Shown in pieces: positions 1 through 9,056 of a stretch of 64,000 bases of DNA; the stretch's first letter is position 1; each line of letters opens with the position of its first letter. The stretch lies in the NCBI RefSeq assembly GCF_010731715.1, contig NZ_AP022587.1, positions 2,046,001 through 2,110,000 on the forward strand. Reading direction: 5' to 3'. The position numbers and the translations under genes are program-made. The notes beneath the pieces are model-generated. The model was not told where the DNA came from and ran no database searches. It was given only the letters and a program-made list of their open reading frames with translations. The stretch comes from Mycobacterium stomatepiae. Its GTDB lineage: Bacteria; Actinomycetota; Actinomycetes; Mycobacteriales; Mycobacteriaceae.

Positions 1-26
1 CGGCGCATGGCTACGAATCACCACAT

Positions 27-311
27 ATGGGGGTACTTGAGCGCGCCGACGATCTGGCGGTACGGGTTTTCTGGTTCCTGGGCGACCATTGGCTCGGCCA
101 TCGATCGCCAACAGACGAGGAGGTGGGCGAGCTGCGCGCCGCGGCGTTCCAATTCTCGGAGGAGGAGGCCCACGGCTACGACCCACTGGTAGCGAGGGCC
201 TGCGATATGGCTACCGCCGTCCTCGAGTTGTTGTCGCCGCTCCGCACGCCGGACAGCGTGGCGAAGCTGAAGGACGCCAGCGACGCGTACCAGCAAGCAA
301 GGCTTCGGTGA
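27..311 (+). CDS. Small hypothetical protein upstream of a PAS-ANTAR regulator
   Basis: This encodes 94 residues starting at ATG. It is acidic, probably all-helical, and has no signal peptide or membrane segment. I do not recognise a family. Its TGA stop overlaps the ATG of the downstream PAS-ANTAR gene, so the two are very likely co-translated and may work together in one sensing pathway. The window begins only 26 bases upstream, so its promoter and any earlier operon member cannot be seen. Confidence 0.7.
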   Translation: MGVLERADDLAVRVFWFLGDHWLGHRSPTDEEVGELRAAAFQFSEEEAHGYDPLVARACDMATAVLELLSPLRTPDSVAKLKDASDAYQQARLR

Positions 312-1009
312 TGACCAGACGACTCGTTAATCGCGCTGATCTTCGTTCGGTGCCGGCGGGCGTTGATAGCGCCGGTGACGCCGACGGGCTCCCAGAAGTT
401 TCACCGCAAGGCGTGGGTTGGTTCCGGTTCTACTTCGATGACGGTCGATGGGAGTGGTCCGAGCAGGTCCAGCGGTTGCACGGGTACGAACCGGGTGCCG
501 TGACGCCGACGACGGAGCTGGTGCTTTCGCACAAGCATCCCGACGACCGCGATCAAGTCGCGGGGACGATTGATGCCATCATGCACACCCGTGGGGCGTT
601 GAGCAGCCGGCACCGGATCGTCGACACCGGGGGCACTGTGCGCTGGGTCGTCATCGGAGATCAATTTTTCGACGGTCGTGGCGTGGCGATCGGTACCCAC
701 GGTTTCTACGTCGACGTCACCCCGATACGCCATTCACGTGAGGACGCGATCACCACCCGGGTGGGCGAGATCGCGGACAAGCGCGCCCCGATCGAGCAAG
801 CCAAAGGCATGCTGATGCTCGTCTACGACGTCGACGACAATGCCGCATTCGAGTTACTCAGCTGGCTCTCCCAGAAAAACAATGTCAAATTGCGCGTCCT
901 CGCCGAACAAATCGGTGCCGCTTTGCGGACAACCGCGACGGGCGCAATCGTCGATCGAACCATTTTCGACCATGCACTGATGAGCGCCGCGGATCCGCGC
1001 GGATCGTGA
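311..1009 (+). CDS. PAS and ANTAR domain protein (RNA-binding antiterminator)
   Basis: This is a 232-residue protein. Residues about 38-140 look like a PAS fold of the PAS_3 type: WFRFYFDDGRWEWSEQV near the start, then LHGYEP, LSHKHPDD and a WVVIGDQFF strand. Residues about 155-215 form an ANTAR domain, with the hallmark run IEQAKGMLMLVYDVD followed by the helix AFELLSWLSQKNNVKLR. ANTAR proteins bind paired hairpins in nascent RNA and prevent termination; the PAS domain would sense a small ligand or redox state. The start is ATG at 311, but an in-frame GTG lies one codon earlier. The 3' end overlaps the next gene by four bases (GTGA), which makes a three-gene operon. The RNA target is unknown. 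Confidence 0.85.
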   Translation: MTRRLVNRADLRSVPAGVDSAGDADGLPEVSPQGVGWFRFYFDDGRWEWSEQVQRLHGYEPGAVTPTTELVLSHKHPDDRDQVAGTIDAIMHTRGALSSRHRIVDTGGTVRWVVIGDQFFDGRGVAIGTHGFYVDVTPIRHSREDAITTRVGEIADKRAPIEQAKGMLMLVYDVDDNAAFELLSWLSQKNNVKLRVLAEQIGAALRTTATGAIVDRTIFDHALMSAADPRGS

Positions 1010-1911
1010 GGGGTTTGCCGGCGGAAGCTTTGGAACTCTCGGACGTTGATACTGGCGTGAGCGCAATCGGATTTCACGAGGGTGAAGTGGCGACGCAACG
1101 GCGGGCCGGCACCGAACTCCAGGCACGACGGCTCGAGAAGATTCTCGATGCGACCGGTTTGTCCCGGGGCGCCGCCCAGTTCCTGGCAGCGCAGCGGTTT
1201 GCCGCGCTGACCGGGCGTGATCGAGGGAGCGTCTTGTGGACCTCGCCGCTGTCGGCGGAGCCGGGTTTCCTGCGTGGCGCCGGCGACACACTGCGGATCT
1301 CGGCACTGCCCCGCCAGGGCGATCCCCTGCAATCGTTAGCGGTCGGACAGCAGGTTGGGTTGATCGCCATCGATTTCGCCACCCGGCGCAGAATGCGGAT
1401 CAACGGGAACCTCGTTGACGCCGACACCGCGAGTATGACGGTGCATGTGGACCAGGCCTATGGAAACTGCCCGCAGTACATCCACCCGCACGCGGTGGAC
1501 ACCGCCGTTATTACGGCTCCCTCGTTCGACCCAAGGCGCACAACGGCTTTGAGCACTGAAGAGCAAACCATGATCGCGGCCGCGGACACCTTCTTCCTGG
1601 GCACCACGCATCCGACCCGGGGCGCTGATGCGTCCCACCGCGGGGGTCCGGCGGGATTCGTTCGGGTCGACTCCCCCAGCAGGTTGTGGTGGCCGGATTA
1701 CCCGGGCAACAACATGTTCAACAGCTTCGGCAATCTGGCGATCGACGACGAGGCCGCCCTGCTCTTCGTCGACTTCGATACCGGCGTCAGCCTGCACGCG
1801 TCCGGAACCGCTCGGGTGCTCTGGACCGACCCGGGCGCCGACGGCGACGACGGCGGTGTGGGTCGTCGCGTCGAGTTTACGGTCGGCGCCGTTATTGCGT
1901 CGTCGGCGTAA
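1006..1911 (+). CDS. Pyridoxamine 5'-phosphate oxidase-like flavin-binding protein
   Basis: The protein has 301 residues. The middle and C-terminal parts show the split-barrel PNPOx-like pattern of FMN- or F420-binding proteins: a strand near SVLWTSPLSAEPGFL, then GLIAIDFATRRRMRINGNL, the QAYGNCPQYI turn, and NNMFNSFGNLAIDDEAALLFVDF later. Such proteins reduce small molecules or act as flavin carriers; the substrate cannot be told. GTG at 1006 overlaps the TGA of the PAS-ANTAR gene and suggests translational coupling. A later GTG (about 1057), just before SAIGFHEGE, is an alternative because family members often begin close to that point. Redox work next to a PAS sensor hints at a stress response, but this is inference. 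Confidence 0.8.
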   Translation: MRGLPAEALELSDVDTGVSAIGFHEGEVATQRRAGTELQARRLEKILDATGLSRGAAQFLAAQRFAALTGRDRGSVLWTSPLSAEPGFLRGAGDTLRISALPRQGDPLQSLAVGQQVGLIAIDFATRRRMRINGNLVDADTASMTVHVDQAYGNCPQYIHPHAVDTAVITAPSFDPRRTTALSTEEQTMIAAADTFFLGTTHPTRGADASHRGGPAGFVRVDSPSRLWWPDYPGNNMFNSFGNLAIDDEAALLFVDFDTGVSLHASGTARVLWTDPGADGDDGGVGRRVEFTVGAVIASSA

Positions 1912-1999
1912 CGCGGCATCGACATCTCACTGTCCGAGACGAATGTCGGCCGACCGCAGCAGTTTTCGTTAATATTGAGCCGGCTACACTCCCTGGGCC

Positions 2000-2914
2000 T
2001 CACGCCCAGGCCCGAAGGCACGCCCGGGTCCGCTCGGCTCCCTCGGTCGACGGGTCGAACGCAATAGCGACGAATTCGTCTACCCCAGCATCGCGAAGCC
2101 CGTCGAGCTGCTGCGAAACAGTGGCCTCGTCACCGACCAATGCGGCGTCCTCGGGTCCCGAAAAGCCCTCTCTGTCAAGCATCGCGCGATACGACGGCAG
2201 GTGGCCGTACATCGCGAATTGCTCGGCGGCTAGCGCGCGAAGCTTGGCGACATCGTCGGTCACGCCGACCGGCAACGCGGCTGCCACCGCGACGGAACCC
2301 ACCGCGCGGCCCGCCTCGGCGGCGGCATCGCGCAGCGTGGGACCTACGCGCTCGCGCAGCGTCTTGGGGCCCGTCATCCAGGTGATGGTTCCCGCGGTTC
2401 GCCTGCCAGCGACTCGCAGCATCTGCGGACCGAGCGCGGCGACGTACACCTGGGGTGTCGGGGCGTTCGGGATCTGCAGCGCTCCCCTGGTCGTGACGAG
2501 TTCGCCGGGCGCGTCGGCCGGTCCACCGGCGAGCAGTGGCAGCAAGCCGTCGAGGTACTCGGACAGTCGCTTCACCGACCTGTCCCACGAGACGCCCCAC
2601 ATCCCCTCGGTCACGGCGCGGTGGGTGACGCCGATCCCCAAGGTGAACCTTCCGCCGCCAATGATGTTGAGTGTCAACGCCCGCTGCGCGAGCAGCATCG
2701 GGTGCTGGTTCTGGATCGGCACCACGCCGCTGGCCACTTCGATGTCGGGTACTTCGCGCAACGCAGCCGCCAAAACGGTCAGCAGGTCGACATCGAAGGG
2801 CATCTGCGTCATCCACAGCCGGGCGAATCCGGCCTCACGCGCTTGGGTCAAGTCGCGGATACAGGATTCGATCGGCGTCTTGTTATCGAGGTGGGTGACC
2901 AGGCTGATGCGCAT
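2000..2914 (-). CDS. LLM class F420-dependent oxidoreductase
   Basis: This 304-residue protein has the luciferase-like (bacterial luciferase/F420) TIM barrel. It starts with MRISLVTHLDN and has a REAGFARLWMTQMPF strand-helix, the conserved loop RFTLGIGVTHRA and PQVYVAALGPQML late in the barrel. Mycobacterial LLM enzymes use coenzyme F420 to oxidise or reduce diverse substrates, so the specific reaction is not predictable. The gene is convergent with the PNPOx gene (88 bases between stops). ATG at 2914 is preceded on the minus strand by an AAGG-type ribosome site. It appears complete. Confidence 0.87.
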   Translation of the reverse strand: MRISLVTHLDNKTPIESCIRDLTQAREAGFARLWMTQMPFDVDLLTVLAAALREVPDIEVASGVVPIQNQHPMLLAQRALTLNIIGGGRFTLGIGVTHRAVTEGMWGVSWDRSVKRLSEYLDGLLPLLAGGPADAPGELVTTRGALQIPNAPTPQVYVAALGPQMLRVAGRRTAGTITWMTGPKTLRERVGPTLRDAAAEAGRAVGSVAVAAALPVGVTDDVAKLRALAAEQFAMYGHLPSYRAMLDREGFSGPEDAALVGDEATVSQQLDGLRDAGVDEFVAIAFDPSTEGAERTRACLRAWA

Positions 2915-2970
2915 GGAACTGACCTTTCGCCGTTGATGGGTGCAGCGTACGCCTTATTGTCTTTCCCGCC

Positions 2971-3867
2971 TTAGCCTTTCGCGGTGGCCTTTCGCGGTGG
3001 CCGCGGCACGAACCGCGGCACCCGGTCGATGACGTCCTGATAGGACGGGCGGCGTTGCAGGCTGCGCTCTTCCATCATCGGAATACTGGCGCCGAGCAAC
3101 ATCGCCAGCATCGCGACCGCACCCAGGATCAGCCACCACCAGGAACCGGGCGCGGCCGCGATACCGAACAACGCGACCGCAACCCAGAAACTGAACTCGC
3201 CGAAGTAGTTCGGGTGCCGCGACCAGCTCCACAGGCCGCGGTCCATCGCTTCGTCCCCACGCCGCCGCGCCACGAATCGGTGCATCTGCCCATCGGCGAC
3301 AAACTCCAGCGCCACGGCGGCCAAACCCACGGCGAAGCCGATCCAGCTGAGCCAGACCCATCCCGGTCCGGGTCGGCTCACCGCGACGTAGGCCGGGATC
3401 ATGGGCAAAAAGACCTGCAGCGTCGGAATCAGATGGATGGCCGCCAGGTCGGCCAGAAACTCCCAGCGGCCCGCCCGCTGCTTGAACATGGGATAGCGCC
3501 AGTCCTCGTGGTGCAAACCCGGAAACGAATAGACCCAGTTCGCGGTCAACCGCACCGCCCACAGCACCACCACAATGGCCAACAGCGCGAATCGCAATAC
3601 GTCGACCGCGGGCTCGAACCGGCTCCACCAATACAACAACAGCAGCGGCGGCACGACGCTCCAGTACGCGTCGTAGAAGCTGGAGTTGCGGTAGGCGCGG
3701 CTGAACGCGAAAACGACGAGGGTTGCCAGCACGTCTGCGATCAAGGTGTCGAGCCAAAGCCGGCCAGTTCGTGGACCCCAGGCCAGCCACGCCGCTGCCA
3801 GCGCGACGGCGATGACTTACGCCGCGATGACAAGCCACAGCGACCGCGCCTTGCCGACTGTCGTCAT
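2971..3867 (-). pseudogene. DUF1295 membrane protein with an early in-frame stop
   Basis: The reading frame opens at ATG 3867 and runs 16 codons into the first hydrophobic segment before a TAA at 3817-3819. The same frame continues after the stop with VIAVALAAAWLAWG and then the complete DUF1295 body. That body has several membrane helices and the C-terminal LWSWSRHPNYFGEFSFWV block, typical of steroid-reductase/isoprenylcysteine methyltransferase-like DUF1295 proteins. The frame is unbroken on both sides, so one codon change accounts for the lesion. A shorter protein from TTG at 3744 (257 residues) could still be made, but it would lose the first helix. DUF1295 proteins are thought to act on lipids. 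The gene lies just upstream of the LLM gene on the same strand. Confidence 0.75.
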
Positions 3868-4367
3868 GATCGGAGCGTAGCGAGGCGATCGGCGTGGTCG
3901 GCCGCCGAGCGGATCGGCTTCCTTTTTCCGCCGCACGATCCGGCGACGCCGCGGCCGAGAGTCTGCGGGCGTCCCGATCCATGCTGGTACTTCGAACAGC
4001 GGCTAAGCGCTGGCCTTCACTCGGTGCGTGCATCGCTTCAGGCATTCTCCGTTCCGCGAACCGCCCTGGCATTTCGGGTGCGACTAACGGATGGGGAAAT
4101 TGCCAGGCAAAGTGAATCGGCGGTGAAGCGGCGACGACGGTCAGGCCTCCGACAAACGACCGGCAGGCCAAATTCACGCTGCTTTTTAGGGTCGCGACCG
4201 GCACCATCATCCTGGTGTGCTGACGAACCTAGCCATAACGCAGTCGTCGAGGCCTGCTCAGTGCGTGTTCACCCCCAATTCCGTCTCACTCGGCAACGCG
4301 CGCGCGTTCACGTTAAGGTCATCGCAACCGGGGTGGCGTCGCCTTCTGAAGGACGAAGGGTGGGGAC
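3868..4367. other. 500-base intergenic region
   Basis: This separates the divergent DUF1295 and acyltransferase genes. I see no convincing coding frame: short open stretches here lack family-like composition and most are extensions of antisense frames. It must hold two promoters facing outward, but no clear -10 or operator stands out. A run GAAGGACGAAGG shortly before 4368 can serve as the ribosome site for the acyltransferase operon. Confidence 0.5.
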
Positions 4368-5744
4368 ATGTTTTTGGGCACCGTTGACGACTGGACGGCC
4401 GAGGGCACCGTCGTTTCCTGGAGCCCCACCGCGACGACTTATGCGTGCGCAGCCGGCGCGCAAGCCCACCCTGCCCCGGTGAGTTACCAGCAGTCGCAGC
4501 ATCTTCGATACTACCGGCGCCAAGTCAGCCGCGGCCGCGACATCCCGCGATTGTGCATTGGCGCCTGGGAGATCGACGGCACCTGCGATATCGAGGCGAT
4601 GACGCACGCGGTAAACAGCCATGTCCGGCGCCATGACACCTACCACGACCGATTCGCGTTCTGCGACAACGACAAGATCCACCGTTACGTCATTCCCAAC
4701 CCAGACGTAATCACCTTGGCACCAAAAGACCTCGGCATGATGGAGCCGATGCAGATCCGCAAACTGCTGCTGGATACCCCCGATCCGCTGCGATGGGATT
4801 GCTTCACCTTCGGAATCGTTCAAGGCGAAGACCGGTTCACCGTCTTGATCGCCATCGATCACTTGCGCGCCGACGGAATGTCGGCCGGTGTGATCTTCCT
4901 CGACATCCAGACGGCGTACTTCACCGCACTGCAGAACGACGGAGCGACGCTGATACCCGCGGCCAGCCATCGCGAGTACAGCGCGAATCAGCGTGCGTAC
5001 ACGGCAGGACTGAGTGAAGAGTCGCCCGAAACCCAGTCCTGGCGAGCCTTTCTCGCAGCGAACGACGGCGGGTTGCCGAAGTTCCCATTGGAATTGGGCG
5101 ACGCCACCCCCGATACGGCGGGGGCGATCGACGTGTTCGACTTGATCGACGACGATCAGGGTCGGCGTTTCGAAGCGGCGTGCCGTGCGGTGGGCACGCG
5201 ATTCAGCGGTGGTGTGTTCGCCTGCGCGGCCCTGGCCGAGTATCGGTTGACCGGTGCCGCAACCTACTTCGGACTCACGCCGTTCGACAACCGCCGCAAT
5301 CCCGACCACGCCCTCACGGTCGGCTGGTTGGCCAGCTTCGTCCCGTTGGCAATCCCGACTGCCGGAGCGTCATTCGACGAGGTCGCGCACGCTGCCCAGG
5401 CGTCCTTCGACGAGAACACCGCTCTCGGCGCGGTGCCGCTCTATCACCTCCTCGAGACGCTGGACGGATCGTCGGGTGACATCGAGGTTCCGGATCGTCC
5501 CGTCCCGATGCTGTCCTACATTGACATCCGCAAGCTGCCGTTCGGCGATGATTACGGCGACCTGCGCGCCGGCATCTGGGGCGATAACCGACTCTCGGAA
5601 ACGGTGTGCATGTGGGTCAATCGCATGCGTGACAAGACGCAATTGGTGGTCGCCTATCCCGGCACCGAGATCGCGCGAAAGTCGGTGTTGCGCTATGTCG
5701 AGACGATGCGTGCCGAGTTCACCCGGGTGTCCGACGGCGTATGA
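4368..5744 (+). CDS. PapA-type condensation-domain acyltransferase
   Basis: The protein has 458 residues and is cytosolic. It belongs to the condensation/acyltransferase superfamily that includes mycobacterial PapA proteins, which move fatty acyl or polyketide chains onto sugar or alcohol acceptors of cell-envelope lipids. The catalytic HxxxDG motif is HLRADG at residues 165-170, inside the strand LIAIDHLRADGMS. The C-terminal half has the FGLTPFDNRRNPDH and GWLASFVPLAIP elements of the latch and channel region. Start is ATG at 4368 with a purine-rich ribosome site. Its stop overlaps the next acyltransferase start by four bases, so both should be made together. Acceptor and acyl donor are unknown; no polyketide synthase or FAAL gene lies nearby, which is unusual for PapA genes. 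Confidence 0.85.
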   Translation: MFLGTVDDWTAEGTVVSWSPTATTYACAAGAQAHPAPVSYQQSQHLRYYRRQVSRGRDIPRLCIGAWEIDGTCDIEAMTHAVNSHVRRHDTYHDRFAFCDNDKIHRYVIPNPDVITLAPKDLGMMEPMQIRKLLLDTPDPLRWDCFTFGIVQGEDRFTVLIAIDHLRADGMSAGVIFLDIQTAYFTALQNDGATLIPAASHREYSANQRAYTAGLSEESPETQSWRAFLAANDGGLPKFPLELGDATPDTAGAIDVFDLIDDDQGRRFEAACRAVGTRFSGGVFACAALAEYRLTGAATYFGLTPFDNRRNPDHALTVGWLASFVPLAIPTAGASFDEVAHAAQASFDENTALGAVPLYHLLETLDGSSGDIEVPDRPVPMLSYIDIRKLPFGDDYGDLRAGIWGDNRLSETVCMWVNRMRDKTQLVVAYPGTEIARKSVLRYVETMRAEFTRVSDGV

Positions 5745-7084
5745 CGCGGCTGGCGCTGCTGGACCAGGCCGCCTTCCTACGACTGCGAGCCACCGGCCAG
5801 GGCAGCGCCGTGCAATGCACCTGGGTATACGACCGCGAAGTCAACATCGACGAACTGCAAAGCTTCCGGGTTCGGCTCGGTGACGGCCTGCTCGGACGCC
5901 AGATCGAGCGCTCGCCGTTGCCTTTCGGCCGTCATCACTGGGTGCGCGACGGCAACTCACCCGACATTGCGCTCGAACCGCGACAGCCGCGGTCGGAAGT
6001 CGGCGCGTGGCTCGAACGACGCGCACGGGTCCGTGTCGACCCCGAACACGGACCCACGTTTCATCTGGGCGTGCTGCCGTTGGACGACGGCGGCGCCGCG
6101 GTCACCTTGGTGTCGTCGCACTGCGTTGTCGACGGTCTCGCGCTGGCCACCGCGATCACCGAAGCGGTCAACGGAGAAGGACGCAACCTCAGTTACCCGC
6201 AACCGAATTCGCGAAGTCGATGGCGTGCGGTGGCCGAGGATCTGGCCCACGCCATCGCCGCCCTGCCCGCGGTCATTCGGGCGCTGATCGCGACGCTGCT
6301 GATCGTGCTGAACGCTTCCTTAGGCCCGCGGGCCGAGCCCGTAGCACCGCGGCGCGTAACGCCGCCCGACGATGTCCGCACCGCTCCCCCGGCGGTGACC
6401 CTGCACACCGACGCCGTCGCATGGGAGGCCCGTGCACGCAGCATAAACGGGAGCAGCAACACGCTTTTCGTCGCATTCATGGCTCGCCTGACCCACCGGA
6501 TAGGCAGGGTGGCGTCGGACGGAAACTCCGTGACGGTGGTGCTTCCGGTCAGCGATCGCTCGGCGACCGACGACGACCGCGCCAACGCGCTGACCTCGAT
6601 CACGCTTACGGTCGACGGCCGGGCGGCGGTCGACGACTTGAGTGGCGTACGCGCGGACGTCAAGAGCCTGCTGACGTCCCTGAAAGAAGAGCCCAACGAA
6701 ATGCTGGCCGGGCTGCCGCTGATCCCGTTCACGCCACGATGGCTGGTCCGGCGAGCCGAAGGCACTGCGATGTCGACCGACCAACTGCCGGTGGGCTGCT
6801 CCAACATGGGCACCTTCGATGCCGCCCTGGGCCGTATCGACGGTGCGGATGCCACCGAGGTATCGGTGCGGTTGGTCGAGCAAGGGATGACCCGGCGGCG
6901 CATAGAGCAGATACGCGGCCAATTGTTCTGCGCCACAGGCACAATCAACGGCAGCCGGTTTCTCACCGTCAGCGCCTACCAGTGCGGCGCCGACAACACC
7001 GCGGCGGCAGCGCGCGAACTCGCGTGTGCCGCGTTGGCCGACGTCGGCTTGTGCGCCACCACCGTCTACCACGGTGGTGGCTGA
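5741..7084 (+). CDS. Second condensation/WS-DGAT-like acyltransferase
   Basis: The protein has 447 residues with an acyltransferase HxxxDG motif, HCVVDG at 127-132, in the context TLVSSHCVVDGLALA. Around residues 170-190 there is a hydrophobic stretch (IRALIATLLIVLNASLG) that could anchor it at the membrane, as in wax ester synthase-like proteins. The late region has the PVGCSNMGTFD strand typical of the family. It is distinct from the upstream acyltransferase, not a duplicate. It overlaps genes on both sides (GTATGA-type and TGATG junctions), which makes a strict three-gene operon with the membrane protein downstream. A two-step acylation of one glycolipid followed by handling at the membrane is a reasonable inference. 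Confidence 0.82.
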   Translation: MTRLALLDQAAFLRLRATGQGSAVQCTWVYDREVNIDELQSFRVRLGDGLLGRQIERSPLPFGRHHWVRDGNSPDIALEPRQPRSEVGAWLERRARVRVDPEHGPTFHLGVLPLDDGGAAVTLVSSHCVVDGLALATAITEAVNGEGRNLSYPQPNSRSRWRAVAEDLAHAIAALPAVIRALIATLLIVLNASLGPRAEPVAPRRVTPPDDVRTAPPAVTLHTDAVAWEARARSINGSSNTLFVAFMARLTHRIGRVASDGNSVTVVLPVSDRSATDDDRANALTSITLTVDGRAAVDDLSGVRADVKSLLTSLKEEPNEMLAGLPLIPFTPRWLVRRAEGTAMSTDQLPVGCSNMGTFDAALGRIDGADATEVSVRLVEQGMTRRRIEQIRGQLFCATGTINGSRFLTVSAYQCGADNTAAAARELACAALADVGLCATTVYHGGG

Positions 7085-8337
7085 TGCTGACCTTGGGGCC
7101 TAATACGAATACCCCCGTACGAAAGCGCTTTTACGTCGGATTTGCCGTCACAATCGCGATCTGGTCGGCAATCGTGCTCTGGTTCGCGATAGACATCGTT
7201 CAGCTCGACGTGTACTGGATGTCGTACTACACAGCCACCTACGCCCATGGCTTCGTCCGCCGCGGGCTCGCCGGTGAATTGGTTGGCTTGTTCCCCGGAC
7301 ACTACTTCGCGGTCAGCCTCAGCCTGCGCTGGCTGTCGACGGCGGTATACCTGTGCGGGCTGGCAACGGTCGCCGCCGTGCTGCTTTCGGGGCGCCCGCG
7401 CTCCGAACGCAGCCTGATGGTCGCAATGCTGATTCCTTTGCTGCCGTTCGGTGTCCCGTTCGCGGCCTATTCCGCCCGACCGGACTTGTTCGGCGGGGCG
7501 GCCCTGGCGCTGTTCGCCCCGGCCGTGATGTTCGCACGTTCCCGCGCGGTCGCGATCACCTGCTGCGCGGCCTACGGCGCAGCGACCGCAACGTTGACAC
7601 TGGTACACGAGGCGGTCGGTCTGCTGTTCGCGTTCGGGGCCGTGCTGGCCGTCGTTGTCCTCGGCGATGCGCTGGGAGGCAGGCAGCGCCTGGGCGCGTT
7701 CTTGGCGGTGGCGCCCGGCGCGGTGACCGCCGCCGCCGTGGCGGCGTTCGGTCGACACGGCATCGCCTCCCAATTGTGTTCCGAAGTTCCGCATCACCCG
7801 ATGCCGAACGTATTCGGCACGGTCACCTCGCCCCCGGCGTTGCTGCGGTACGTGTTCGACGGGCGACCACCACCGCAAAGCGACTACCACGACTGGGTGT
7901 GCCGCAACGTGATGCCGATCTACGACGACGGGATCCTGGACGCCATCCGAAGTGTCGGCCACATCGGAGTCGCCGGCCTCACCGCCTCCCTGGCGTTCGG
8001 CGCGGCGGGGATCGTCGCGACGATGTGGGGAGTCAGCGAGGTCTCCGGCGTGCCGCTACGCACGTTCGTCGACGCGGTGCGGGGCCGCATGACGTGGGCT
8101 CTCGCGGCGCTGCTGTTGTTCGTCCCGATCTTCCTCACCGGCTACGACTGGACCCGCTGGCTGACGACGGTGGCGTTCGACATGGGGGTGGTGTTCATCC
8201 TCTTCGCGGCGCGCAGGCCCGAGATCGAACAGGAACCGACACCAAAATCGTTGCGCGTGTTCGCTTTTCTCGTGATCGCGCTCGGTTTGGTCGTGATCGG
8301 AAGCGTCCCCGGCTTCGGCGTACCCCGAATGGTCTAA
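7084..8337 (+). CDS. Polytopic membrane protein of acyltransferase operon
   Basis: It has 417 residues and about ten predicted membrane helices, starting at ATG 7084, which overlaps the previous stop. A conserved-looking, partly polar segment, MSYYTATYAHGFVRRGLAGE, follows the first helix. A long soluble or periplasmic loop with CSEVPHHPMPN and YHDWVCRNVMPIYDDGI lies in the middle; its paired cysteines could form a disulfide outside the cytoplasm. I do not recognise a named family. Shape and operon position suggest a lipid- or polymer-handling membrane enzyme or flippase acting on the product of the two acyltransferases, but nothing in the sequence proves it. Confidence 0.75.
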   Translation: MLTLGPNTNTPVRKRFYVGFAVTIAIWSAIVLWFAIDIVQLDVYWMSYYTATYAHGFVRRGLAGELVGLFPGHYFAVSLSLRWLSTAVYLCGLATVAAVLLSGRPRSERSLMVAMLIPLLPFGVPFAAYSARPDLFGGAALALFAPAVMFARSRAVAITCCAAYGAATATLTLVHEAVGLLFAFGAVLAVVVLGDALGGRQRLGAFLAVAPGAVTAAAVAAFGRHGIASQLCSEVPHHPMPNVFGTVTSPPALLRYVFDGRPPPQSDYHDWVCRNVMPIYDDGILDAIRSVGHIGVAGLTASLAFGAAGIVATMWGVSEVSGVPLRTFVDAVRGRMTWALAALLLFVPIFLTGYDWTRWLTTVAFDMGVVFILFAARRPEIEQEPTPKSLRVFAFLVIALGLVVIGSVPGFGVPRMV

Positions 8338-8346
8338 GCGTCGCTA

Positions 8347-8490
8347 TCAAGCCACCGCCGGTACGTCACCGGTGAGAATCCGTCGGTGCATGGCGCGGAT
8401 CTCAAGCTTGCGCATTGCGACGCCCCACTGCGCCGGGCTCAATGAAACGGTGCCGAACCCAGCCTGCAAGAACGGCACTTGTGCCGTCAT
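8347..8490 (-). CDS. Possible 47-residue hypothetical protein
   Basis: A short frame from ATG 8490 encodes 47 residues that begin MTAQVPFLQAGFGTVSL and end in a basic region. An overlapping frame from ATG about 8523 (MASAPLLLDQLHDG) reads 40 residues across the same bases, so which of the two is real is unclear. Neither matches a family I know. It lies 50 bases downstream of a frameshifted small membrane gene on the same strand and may be part of the same decayed unit. Confidence 0.25.
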   Translation of the reverse strand: MTAQVPFLQAGFGTVSLSPAQWGVAMRKLEIRAMHRRILTGDVPAVA

Positions 8491-8539
8491 GCAGCTGGTC
8501 GAGCAGTAGCGGCGCTGACGCCATGGCTTTCGATATGAC

Positions 8540-8844
8540 TTAGCGGCCCACCAGCTGCGACTGATCACCTGTGCCCGCAGCGTGCTTGCTTTGCTCGTTT
8601 GTCGACGTCGGAGCCGAATTCTGCGGTTGCTCTTGTGGTTTGGAGATCCACCCGAAGTACCCGAGGGCCACGCTGAGCGCCGAGTAAACGGCGGCTTCGG
8701 CCCACATGTATCCGACGCCCCAACGTCTGCCGACGAAGACAGGTTCATCGATGATGCCCCGATCTGCCGCGACAGCATACGCGGCGTGGGCATAAGCCAG
8801 CGCGGCAAATGACCCGAGAAGAATTTGCAGACTTCGCGCTTCAT
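8540..8844 (-). pseudogene. Small membrane protein gene with a probable 1-base frameshift
   Basis: A ribosome site AAAGGAAAC precedes ATG 8844, but that frame reads an arginine-rich nonsense protein after four codons. The neighbouring frame gives a coherent 97-residue product that starts SLQILLGSFAALAYAHAAYA, with a hydrophobic helix, an aromatic stretch RRWGVGYMWAEAAVYS, a second helix ending LGYFGWIS and a Gln/Ser-rich tail to TAA at 8540. Restoring one base after codon four joins MKRE to SLQILL and rebuilds a normal gene. I do not recognise the family. Either a real 1-base deletion or a sequencing error explains it. The coding frame would be missed by an ATG-based gene finder. Confidence 0.5.
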
Positions 8845-9056
8845 GTTGTGTTTCCTTTCAGGATTGGTGTTACGTACAATCCACGCCGGCTGCTTAGCGA
8901 ACCCACTGGCTCCGGGTTGTATCCGCCGGCTCACACCACAGAGTGCAGTGTCAGCGGCACCGGCGACAGGGTCACAAGTCCTAACGACACAGGCCTTTTG
9001 CTCACATCCCTGCGCACCGATCGCCGATGACGCGCGCACAAGGGCTCATGGTTGAT

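Noticed and set aside
3894..4115. 73-residue plus-strand frame in the 3.9-4.4 kb spacer
   Set aside because: No ribosome site and no family-like pattern; likely chance.
3055..4482. 475-residue plus-strand frame
   Set aside because: It is antisense to the DUF1295 gene and continues through intergenic sequence with low-complexity Arg/Pro/Gln content.
6007..8337. 776-residue plus-strand frame across acyltransferase and membrane-protein genes
   Set aside because: The first half is an arginine-rich shadow of the acyltransferase; only the part from 7084 is a real protein.
4368..8337. Assignment of the acyltransferase operon to sulfolipid or DIM synthesis
   Set aside because: No polyketide synthase, FAAL, MmpL or sulfotransferase gene is nearby, so a named pathway cannot be supported.
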